Position numbers and translations under genes: made by a program. 64,000 bases of DNA from Rhodotorula mucilaginosa (Eukaryota; Basidiomycota; Microbotryomycetes; Sporidiobolales; Sporidiobolaceae), in NCBI GenBank assembly GCA_034406715.1, contig CP137879.1, positions 124,001 to 188,000 on the forward strand. The letters are read 5' to 3'. Shown here in pieces: positions 46,001-55,658 of the stretch. The notes beneath the pieces were generated by a model. It did no database searches and was not told the DNA's origin. It saw nothing but the letters and a program-made list of their open reading frames with translations. Numbering within the stretch: the first letter of the stretch is position 1; every line of letters starts with the position of its first letter.

Positions 46001-47649
46001 GGACAAAACAGCGAGAAGAAGGGAAAATAAAGGGAACGGGAGAGGAGGCTCGACGAACCGGAGTCGGGTCGATCATGAACGTCCGCCCAACATTGCTGCA
46101 GTACGACTTGTACCGGATCCCGAGCGAGCACAAGATCACGCCCGCCTTGAGGCGCTGGTCGTCCGACTGGGCCGACGACTTGAGTTCGTAGTTGCCGCCG
46201 GACTGGATGATCGGGCTGTAGCACCAGTCGCCGAAGCCGGTCTCGAACTGTTTGTTGCCGAGGGCGAGAGGGAGGTCCGTCCGGTACCGGTTCAGTCAGT
46301 ATGACAACGGGAGCGGAAAAGATCGGCAGAAGCAGAAGCGACCGGAAAAAAACATAGGCAAGAGAGAGGTGATCAGAAACGCACATTGTCACCGAGTTTG
46401 AGCGTCTTCCACCACTTGTTGTCCTCGAGTTTGCCCTCGATCTCTTCCGCGAGGCGCTCGTGCGTGACCTTCTTGCCGGCGTCAATGTACCCCGACATGA
46501 CGTCGCTAAAGTGACTCATCAACTTGCTCGTCATCGTCGCCGCGTTGCGCTCGTTTTGCTGTGCAAGGGGGTTCCCCGAAGGAAGAAGAAAAAGTCAGTG
46601 CTCTCTTCTTTTCAGGGCGGACGGGAACAAAAGAAGCAGCAAGAGAAGGAGGAGGAGGAGGTGGTGGCCGGCGAAACGCACCAACTCTTCCGAGTCTTTG
46701 GCGGCGAGGAGGGCCGAAACGCCCGCCGCGACGTCGATCTCTTTAAAGTCGACCTGGGCGCTCTGGAGGAGGTTCTGCCACTCGGTGACAAACTTGCCGG
46801 CCATCTTGTCCTTGGGCAACGTTCCGACCTTGTTCTGCGCAGGGGAGTGCGGGAGGAAGGCCAGCAGAGTCAGCCTGGAATCCTAGCGCTCGGAACAGAA
46901 GAAAAAGGACGGGGAGAGAGGGAGGGACGAGTAACACGCACCCCTTGCCCGATCAGTTCAATGATCTTTTCGAAGAGCTTCTTGTTCTCGGCTTCGTCCT
47001 TTGACCGCGTCAGAATCTCGACGTCGACATGTTCGCCCGACTTGGGCGCCGTCAAGAGCGGCTGCAAGAGTTTGGCTGCAGGCAGGCAGGAGTTTTTTGG
47101 CGGGAGCGCACGCGCGGTCAGTAAAAACGAGGCGCGACCTTTGGCTCATCAAGGTGGAGGAGCGAGTACGTGGGCGTGCATACCTTTGGAGGACGAGACG
47201 ACAAAGTAGACTTTTCGTTTCCCGAGGAGCATCAAGGTACTCGGAAACTCGTACCCGAGCAGGTAAGTCTGCCCTTGAGAGCGTCAGCCCTCTTTCCTCC
47301 CCCGTGTCCCCAGAGGATCAACACGGACCTGGATTGCGCTGCCCTTGCGGTACGGGTTCTCTTCGTCCGAGTTTCCGGCGACGACGAGCAGGTGCTCGAC
47401 TTCGGTCAGGGGGGCGACATCCACTCCCTTGGCCTGCAAGGTGTGTCAGGCGACCCAAGAGCGTCAGTTGCCTGCGCGACAGAGAAAAAGAGTGGGGGGG
47501 AGAGAGGCTTGCCTCCCACAAGTCGAAAAAGTGCGCGGCGCGGCGATGGAACGTGGCCGACGAGATGGTCACGTCCGACACTGTCGTCGGGGGGCGTTCT
47601 ATGCGTAAGCTCGAGTAGGGTTTTCTCTAAGCAGCGAGGAATGCATACT
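43099..47649 (-). CDS. SPT16: FACT complex subunit Spt16 (histone chaperone)
   Basis: A many-exon gene for the large FACT subunit, which handles H2A-H2B and H3-H4 during transcription and replication in the nucleus. Domains in order: N-terminal aminopeptidase-like domain ([40 protein letters not shown]-type segments), dimerisation domain, the Rtt106-like double PH region ([38 protein letters not shown]), and an acidic Ser/Asp/Glu tail ending [11 protein letters not shown]. The segment [20 protein letters not shown] precedes the tail as in other Spt16 proteins. No ATG precedes SDVTIS directly; the best model splits the codon, A at 47649 and TG at 47579-47580, around a 68-nt intron. The next intron (47434-47512) uses a GC donor (GCAAGC). 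Identity is certain; the start is inferred. Confidence 0.94.
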
Positions 47650-48334
47650 GGTTGAATGGTGTTACTCGAGCCGGACGAGTCGACCAAAGAGAGGGAAAGA
47701 GAGAGAGAGGTCGAGATTCGGGTTGTTGGTCCTGTCACAAAGGAGAGAAGGGCAGTCAGCTACGACTGATCCGCCTTTGTCCGGAAAGTTGTGCGGCTGT
47801 GTAGGCGTGGGCGAGAGTAACGCAGTCATCAGCAGGGCGAGCCGAGTCGAGGTCGAGTCAAGTCCGCGTTGCTTCGGTGGACGAGACAGCGCGAATATCC
47901 GCCTCACGCCTATGACTCGTCCCCGGTGCGCGTATGTGGGACAGCTCGCGTGCGTAGGCTCGAGTGAGTGAGTGAGTCGGAGTCGGAGTCGGTGGAGCAG
48001 TACTGTCGAGCGAGTTGTCGGTCGCGGCGAGGGTGGGAGTCAAGGACGGGGGGTCACGACTCACGCGACTGTGCCTCTGCACGCAGGAACGGCGCTGCTG
48101 GTGCGCGAGAGAGCGGGCCGAGACGAGACGAGATTCGAGGAGACGAGACGCGACGCGCAGACTCGGACTCGGACTCGGACTCGCTACGCACGGCTACCTG
48201 GACACAGTGCCTGGACGGCTAGCACGAACCGCTGTTCTCTCTGCGTGTGCTCGCCGCGCGACCGACAAGCTCATAGCTAGGCGCCCTCTCCGCGTCCTGC
48301 TCGTTCCCGGGACCGCCCAATGCTCTCTCTCGCG

Positions 48335-48385
<51 letters not shown>

Positions 48386-48526
48386 ACCCAATCCGACTGG
48401 TGCCGTACGTAACGATGCTGCAACTGCAAAACAAACCACTGGAAACGACAACGACAACGACCAGCCCAGGCAACCCTTCGCCATCTCGCCCCCGAGCTCT
48501 CGCCCCAACCCCCGCTCGCCCATCGA
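47650..48526. other. 877 bp without a gene, rich in simple repeats
   Basis: Between the 5' side of SPT16 and the 3' end of the small hypothetical gene (both minus). It holds hexanucleotide runs, GAGTCG-type at about 47963-47993 and ACTCGG-type at about 48159-48183, and a long C homopolymer. The first part is the SPT16 leader and promoter. No coding signal recognised. Confidence 0.5.
48335..48385. repeat. Uninterrupted C homopolymer, 51 nt
   Basis: Fifty-one consecutive C residues on the plus strand. Homopolymers of this length are rare and unstable; the exact length may not be reliable. It lies in the intergenic region less than 150 bp beyond the stop codon of the small minus-strand gene. 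Confidence 0.9.
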
Positions 48527-49086
48527 TCACCGCCTGCGGCATTCGAGCATCGTAGCACTGACCAAGCGACGCGTACCTATACCGCTGTACCGAGGTCGGA
48601 GCAACTCTGTCCGGAGGGGATGAAAACATCAGTCAGCTCTTCGGCTCTGCTCTTGTGGTCCTCTCGCCCACCCACCGCCAGAGTGTCGCTTTGCCCGCCT
48701 CCCAACTCACCCTGACTGCTCGGCACTACCGTCCTTCGTACTGGAACCTTTGAAGGAGGAGAAGCAGCCACCGCGGCGAAACGCAGCGGACGCCTCTCGT
48801 CTCCACCTCTTCCTTCTCCTTCTCCTTCTTGGGATGGCGACACAACAGACCGGCAACGCTCCGGAGCTTGAATCGTTCGCTCCTGCTGCGCTCGCATCAT
48901 CGAGCGTGTCGTCGTCGTCGGCGGCGGCGGCTGGGGAAAGTGGTCGGCGCCTGAGAGGTCGGGTGGCAATCCTCCGAGAGAAGGCGCCGAGTGGAAGAAG
49001 ACGGGTTCGCCGAGACTTGGACTGGGAGTGGTCGACGACGACGACGACAGGAAACGAAACATGGTCGAGGTGAACGAGGTCGTCAT
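48527..49086 (-). CDS. Small basic hypothetical protein
   Basis: Two exons on the minus strand, 48711-49086 and 48527-48606, give 151 residues. The start MTTSFTSTMFRFLSSSS was chosen as the first ATG of the compact model; the frame is open further upstream to 49419. The first ~100 residues are Ser/Pro/Thr-rich. The join across a GTGAGT intron converts an apparently rambling frame into a short basic ending, ELLRPRYSGIGTRRLVSATM then LECRRR. Short 'LLRPRY-x-TRRLVSA' tails look like something conserved in fungi, but I cannot name the family. The clean splice join is the main evidence for coding. Confidence 0.55.
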
Positions 49087-49552
49087 TGGGATATCGCTGC
49101 TTTCACGCCGTTCCGAGGTGGAGGAGGGACGGAATTGATTGAGGGAGGGTGCGGACCAAGAGCATCGTTGTCCTTTGCCTCGATTGAAGGAGCGGGCTGA
49201 TGAATGCCCCTTTGTGAGAAAGGACAAAAGGTCCAGCGGGGGCGTTCTAGAAGAGGACGAGGAGCACCTGTGCTGTGGCACAAAGGGCCGTGGGAAGTGG
49301 GAATAATCTCTACTCGGTCGTTTCCAGAAACGGAGACTGGAGCTCGCGGACTTGTATTCGTCAGAGTTTACGAGACTGCAAGAGTACTCGTTGGGCACGT
49401 TACACATCAGTTCGTTCATGATGGCCGGACCAGGCGCTGTCGCCGAATGATCGATCGGGCGTCGGTCCGAGCAGCTGCCCCACCTCGCGACGAGCGGACC
49501 TTATCGAGCCGTCTCGACCTGTTCGTACACCCAGAGAGAGAGAGAGAGAAGC
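49087..49552. promoter_or_regulatory. Divergent intergenic region
   Basis: 466 bp between the chosen start of the small minus-strand gene and the ATG at 49553. A GA run (AGAGAGAGAGAG) sits just before the plus-strand start. The minus-strand frame continues open through most of it, so the upstream gene could start earlier. Confidence 0.4.
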
Positions 49553-51306
49553 ATGCTCGGACTGCTACAGCGTGCTACCTCGAACCTCAAGAACCCCGTC
49601 ACGGCAACGGCGTGGGCACCGTCCGACGAACTCGCTGCGGGGTTCCACCGCTTCTCCCAAGTGCACTCAATCCCCATCAGCTCGCTCGCCACGTTTGCCT
49701 TTGCCGCGACCGGTTACTACGCCAAGGGGACTATCCTCTTCCTCCGCCGCGGTCGCGATCCGGGAGATGCAGCCGAGTCGACTCACCACCACCCGCCCGC
49801 TTACGACGACGACCGCGACTCCAAGCCGAGGGTCGAAGGCGAGGTCCACGTTGCGGTCGAGGCGCGCACCAACAGCGAAGGCTTGTATGCCGAAAGTAGA
49901 CTCGAACCCGTCCAGGGACACGAACGCTGCGGAATCTCGTTGACGGTGCGTCCGGTTCGGTCCGCCTTGCGCCGACCGATTGTAATGACCCTCCGCGCCC
50001 CCAACAGACACCGGCATCTTCTTCGGTCGGAAGGATCGGCGCATCCCTGTCGTACCACATCACAGTCACGTTCCCGGACGACTTTGACTCGCTCGACACC
50101 ATCTCGGTCGACGCGACCTCGTTCCGAGTCTTGTTCGACCCTTCCCTATCGCCAATCCAGTTCTCAAACCTCGACATCTCCACCACGGACGCCTCGATCT
50201 TTTTCGAACAATTGCGCGCCAAATCAATCCAGTTCAAGAACCAGAACCGCCTCGACCCGAACAAGAGCTCGCTCAAAAACTTTCAAGACTTGATCGCGGG
50301 CACCATCGCCAGCGCCGACCGGATCGAGATCGCGTGCGAGAACGGTCCCGTCTCGGGGACGTACCGCGCGACGGGTCCCATCATCGTCAACAATGCCAAC
50401 TTTTCCATCAAGGGCGACTTTCAAGGTGGCGCGCTCCGCCTCTCGACCACTAATGCCGAGATCTCGGGCACCTTCGAGGCGAAGCGAGATATCGTGATTC
50501 AGAACGCGCACGGCAAGATCGAAGGCACCTACAAGGCACCCCTCGGATGCAGCATCAAGGGAACCTACATGCCCATCACGGCTTCCTTCCAAGTCGGTCA
50601 GGACCTCAGGGTGCGTCTCCTCTATCTCCCATCTCCTAGGACGTGATCCGGCCGGCCGTGAGAGCTAAATCATGCCCAATCGCAGCTCATCACGACCGTG
50701 TTCCGCATCGACGCCACGATTCGGATCCTCGCGCCTCCCTCGCCGGTCGCCGCCAGTTCAAGCGGCGCCGCGCCCGTCACGCGCGTCGAAAGCGCCGCCA
50801 CAACAGAGGACGAGTTGCCCACTTTTGCCGATGCGATGGCCTCTTCTTCCACGACTCTCGGCGGGGCCGTGACGGTCGTGGCCGAGACGAGCGACGCCGG
50901 CGCCGAATTGGTATATGAGCAGGTGCCGCAAGAGGTTGCGCTCCGGAGTTTGGTCCGAAGTACCGGCGGCTCGGTCATTCGCGTCAAGCACGGAGAGACT
51001 TATGAAGGTTCCTTCACTGTGAGTTTGTTCTCCCGTGTCTCCGGCCCAGCAGAACGAACGTCGGTCCTGATTCCCGTTTACCTTCCCCCCGCTTCTTTCC
51101 GCATCAAGGCCACTTGCCCCATCACGCACACCGCCTCGGTCTCTTTGCCTTCCGGTCCGACAAGTCGCGGTACCCGCTCCATTCGGTACGACGTCGAGAA
51201 GCGCAACCACATCGGAGGCGTCGTCGGCTACGAAGGCAGCCCGCACGAAGGTCGCAGTCGGACCGTGATCGAGTCCGGAGGCGGCGCAGAGTTCGTCTTT
51301 GCGTGA
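49553..51306 (+). CDS. Hypothetical protein with one membrane-proximal segment and a repeated beta-strand domain
   Basis: Exons 49553-49945, 50008-50610 and 50686-51306 give up to 538 residues; a likely further intron at 51019-51108 (90 nt, GTGAGT donor, no stop in frame) would shorten it by 30. The N-terminus carries a weakly hydrophobic segment (ISSLATFAFAATGYY) and then an acidic, Pro/Tyr/Asp-containing linker. The central part is built of short beta repeats (SGTYRATGPIIVNNANFSIK, ISGTFEAKRDIVIQNAHGKI), a pattern seen in adhesin-like DUF4097 or DUF7330-type beta-helix proteins of basidiomycetes. Function is unknown; a scaffold or surface role is inference. Convergent with the wall transglycosylase gene, 212 bp apart. 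Confidence 0.75.
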
Positions 51307-51518
51307 ATGAACGATGCCAGCCTTATGTTGATATCTTCCCTCTCTCTCTCGTTTCTCTGGTCTGTACGCGTGCTCTCGACAAAATGGCCCCCAAGCTGTG
51401 TAGAACTATAAAGCCAATGTTGCACAGAAGGAAGAGCAGTCCTCTGATAAAACGGAAACCAGAAGCCAAAGAGAGAGAGGGGGGCGGATGTTTGATGAGC
51501 ACGGTGCGGTTCGGGGCC

Positions 51519-54500
51519 CTACTTGTTCGGCACGTAGCTGACGCCATACTGCTGCTGCAGAACGTGGCTCGGTACGTAGCCGCCCGAAGCAGCGGCGTAC
51601 TTGCTGCTGCGCGTCGAGCTGGACCGCGAGACGCCTGCCATCGCCGGCCTGCCCTGCGAAGCGTCGTAGGGCCCTGCGCCAGTGTACATAGGACCTGGAA
51701 AATTCCGGTATACTCGGGTTAGTAACGGCAACTCTCGACTGCGAGGCAGAAAGCGATGGCGCACCAGAAGGCAACATGTCTCCTTCATCCAGGCCGCCGT
51801 TGTTCCGATCACCTGCAAAAAGACGAGTGAGCAGTGCGCGTTTATCGATCGAGTGTGAATCTGGTGGACTCACCGACGGGGAAGTAGCCGGTCGGAGTAC
51901 CGCGCGCAGCTCGTTTCGAGGTCGCTTTGCGCCTGAAGCATGTGCGATAAGCGGTCAGGGTATGCTCGTGCTACTTTTCGGGGAAAAAAAACAGCGAATC
52001 CTTCGAGAAGCTTACCAGATCCAGCCAAGCAGGACGACGAGGAACTGTGAGAATGAAGGGTTAGCTCGAAAAGCCCTCTCGATAACAATGAGGCGAACAA
52101 ATTCGTACCAGGGCTGCGAACGCGGCGCCGACGCTGATGGAAGCAAAGTCAGCATGGTGTACCATCCGTGCAAAAGAAGTAGCTGTTCTCACTAGATCCC
52201 AATATGCGCCGCGGTCCCAAGCTTGTCCCACCTTTCCTGCAGTGTCAGTTCGTCCTCGTCCTTGTCCTCGTCCTCGTCTTCGTGATCTTTCCGAGACGGA
52301 TCACTGCTCGGGGTAGCAGACGTCGAGCCGCTTGTCGCACTAGCACTTGTTGTGGCCGGTGTGCTCGAAGCTGCGGTGGACGAAGTACCCGTTCCTGCGG
52401 AGGTGCTGGATCCGGATGCAGATACTTGAGCCGACTTTGACCCGCCGCTCACTATGTACCGAATTTGTCAGTGCATGCTGCAGTAGCAGCGTCGACATCT
52501 GAGACGTACTGTCAAGTCCCGTCGCCGCGTCGTTCAAGGCAATTGTCGGCGCCGAACCGCCGTGGATCACGACGTAGCCGTCCTTGTCGACTTCTACATG
52601 CGGGCAGGTGTTACGATCAGCAGAATCAAAAGCAAGTATAGAAGAACGAGAACTCACCTCCGTAAGTGTACGACGAGACCGCACTCGGTGCGTCTCGACG
52701 TTGCAATCCAACCTCCTCAAACTCGACGCGCCGGCGCACACGCGCGTTCGATTCCCAGAAGGGGGTAACATGGACGGTGCCGTCTTCTCCGCCAAAGAGG
52801 GCAGTCGCCGCCGGCAGGGCTGCTTTGAGTCCAGACGAGACTGCCGACACTTGCGCCGGTAGCGCAGTGGCCCATCCTAGCCAGACTGGCGAAGGGAGCG
52901 CGGATGTCACGCCGGTCCCTGCCGATGTAGAGGCTGCAGCATTGGATGGCATGGCAGCGGAGACCTCCAACATCGAAGAGTCGAGAGGCAGGCAGTCCAC
53001 TTTGACGGACGATACTGCGAGCGTTTAGTACACCGGTCAGCGGTGGACAGCGGTGGCTCTTGAGCTAGATCGCCTCACCATAAGATGCGTAGTAGCCTTT
53101 CTGCATGTACTCGCTCGAGTTCCAGCTGATCGGCCCCCCGGCAAACTCCACCACGTTTTCGGGCTGATCCGCTCCTCCGGCCGCCCAGATCCTGATTTTG
53201 GAAAGAAGGGAGCGTGTGATTATTCCGAAACCGAGTCGAGCAGGATTCCAACTCACGAAAGCCGAACGCGCGCCGGCGTGCGCGGGAAGCGGTACGTCTT
53301 GTCGAACCATCCGGACGCCGTGTCTTCCTTCGAGACGGACCTGACCGGAACCCCGTCCACGAGCCAGACAATCTGCTCGGGAGTCCAGGCGAAAGTGTAA
53401 TCATGGTAGTGTTCAGCTCGATTAGTAACGTTGACCGTTTTGCCGGATTTGTCTGCAGTGAGTCGGAGGTCAATTCCGTGCGCCAGGTTCAGCGATGCAG
53501 GTATCGGCCTCACATCCATCGACGTCGCCTCGGAAGAAGTAAGCAGTGTCAGCGACTTCTGTCGAGTTTGTCGTAAACCTGCCACGCAGATATTGTCAGC
53601 TCTGGGCACGTAAGACTTTCACGGTACCACACTCACTCGAAGAGGATTTCGTCGGCCGTTCCGCTCAGCAACGTGAACGAAGTCAGGATACCGGATCCTG
53701 CGGCCGAGCGGATGCGAGCGGTCACGTTGCCGTACAGGATCGAGCGAGTCGAGGTGATTGTCGTTCCGTTCGAACCCTCGGCAAGACTCAAGGTGAGGGC
53801 GGATTTCCAATCCGTCGAATCCATTGTAACTGGTCCAAGATCGGGCTTTCCAGCTGCACCAAGCCGTGTCAGATCATGCGTCCCAATTATGAGCATCCGC
53901 TGAAAAGCTTGCATCATCACTCACGATAGCGGACCAGCCAGTCGTACTGCTCAGCGTCGCCGTTCCACCACGACGAGTTCGCCAGTATGCGCTGCGTGCC
54001 GGCGTCGAAGCGATACTAAGTACATTTCGGAGCGGTTAGAGCGTCTGAGCTGGTGGACAGGAATCGCAAGAGAGTCACGACGCACTTCTTCCGAGCGACA
54101 CGCCGGAACAGGAGCGCAGGCTGAAGGTTGGAAGGAACCGAGAGGGTTGCATCCAGCGAGACAATTGCTGTACGGTCGCGGAACGGGCGCAATCAGCGGA
54201 TGGAATGTCTAAGGCACCGGACTCCAGGTTGCGTAGCTCAGACAGCGCGACTCACCGCCCAGCACCACAGAAGCCGAACTCGCTGCAGCAAGGGGTCTCC
54301 TCCGGACAGGCGGTGTCGGCAGAGCAGGCCAGTCCGTACGTGAAGCCAGAAAGAGCGGACGTCGGTTGCGCGGCGGGAGCAAGTACTTGGTTCGGCCAAG
54401 CCGGAGTGGCGATCGACGGCGTCGGAGTGGCCGGTCCGGGCTGCCAATGGTAGGCTTGACCTGCTGAAGTTTGCGTGACGGATCCGAGCCATGGCAAGAA

Positions 54501-55283
54501 GTGCCATTCTTGACTCGTTGTTGACAACGAGGAAGTCGCAGCGGAGGTCGAGCTCGAATTGCTGGTCAAGCGTCCATTTCCCCATGGCTCACCCGAGCCA
54601 TTCGGCTGATGCTCGTGCTCAGGTTTGACCTGCAACGATTACGGTTGGTTAGGTGGGTGGGAAAAGCGAGCGTCGTTCTCGGCATTCGCTTACCACGATC
54701 CCTTCTTTTCCGGCGATGGCGAAGCGGTTCGACCACACTCTGTTCGTATCACTCGGAGTGGAAAATTCTGCACATTCACGGTACAGTTTAGCTTCAAGCT
54801 TGACGAAATGGACACGGCCGTACGCGGATGAAAGCAGGACACCCACGGTAGAAATAGATGGGCCCCGGCGGGTCGACTTCGGGACATTCGTACATGAAGC
54901 GGACGTTGTGCGAGGTGCCATCAAGACCGGTAGCTACGCGAGTGACATTTACCTGCGTGATTCTCGAGTGAGCAGGTGCCGGCGAGCCTGTCAAACATCC
55001 AGACCATGTCGAGTTGTACTCACCATCTCGACCAAACTCCCGGAAAAGAGGTCTACATCGACGGTCTTCCAAAGCTGCGGGGCAGGCTGTCAGTGAGAGC
55101 GACGTACGGTCCAGATAAGACAACACTCACTCCGGTCGGGTCCCGTTCAAAGGAGAAGGTACAGTTTTCACCGGCCCGAAAGACGGTGTTCGTGTCGGTC
55201 GGTGCCGTCGGTACAATCACCGCCGTCGCGCGGCTCGCGACGAGAAGCACCGGTAGTAGCGCAAGTGACTTTGGACGAGGCAT
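51519..55283 (-). CDS. Kre9/Knh1-like + CBM18 + GH16 (CRH-type) cell-wall transglycosylase with a C-terminal TM
   Basis: Many exons on the minus strand. The ATG at 55283 starts MPRPKSLALLPVLLVASRA, a signal peptide. Then comes a Kre9/Knh1-like Ig-type domain (FRAGENCTFSFERDPTG, KTVDVDLFSGSLVEM, VTRVATGLDGTSHNVRF), a Ser/Thr-rich linker, a cysteine-rich CBM18 chitin-binding module (CPEETPCCSEFGFCG and CLAGCNPLG), and a GH16 domain of the Crh1/Utr2 type (ILTSFTLLSGTADEILFEF, YHDYTFAWTPEQIVWLVDG, VVEFAGGPISWNSSEYMQKG). A Ser/Thr-rich stretch, one membrane helix (AAFAALFLVVLLGWIW) and a short cytosolic tail follow, instead of a GPI signal. Crh enzymes join chitin to beta-glucan. The catalytic motif reads EILFE, not EIDxE, so the usual middle Asp is Leu. 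Activity is therefore uncertain. Confidence 0.85.
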
Positions 55284-55658
55284 TGCCACTGGCCCTTGTT
55301 GGAGAGTTGCGAAAATCGAGCGAGCAACGCCGGCGTGATCCTCGATCTCTGCTTTCTCGCTGTTTGCGAGGGTAGGACTAGCGCGTGTAGACCTGAGGAG
55401 AGAAGGAGTAAAAGGTGGCAGTTGGCGAACGAGCGGTACTGCTCCAGCAGTCGGCTTGTCCGCGGAGAGCTACGAAGCGGCCTGAGCGGCATCCGCGCAG
55501 CTTCGATAACGTCGCCAAGAGGTTCCACACTGTAAATGCAGCGACGTAACACGTGCACTCAGTACGATACCGAATTGGACGTAGACTGCTTATTACAAGA
55601 GAGAATATTTAGTACTGCAAGGGTCGAGGGAAGGCGAAGGGGGAGAAGAGGGATTTGT
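55284..55658. other. 375-bp intergenic region
   Basis: Promoter of the wall transglycosylase gene and 3' UTR of the Ede1 gene, both minus strand. Somewhat A/T-richer near 55560-55620. No gene seen. Confidence 0.4.

Noticed and set aside
47318-47581. Annotating SPT16 from a GTG codon at 47581
   Set aside because: Eukaryotic genes rarely start at GTG; a split ATG across a 68-nt intron fits better and keeps the conserved N-terminus.
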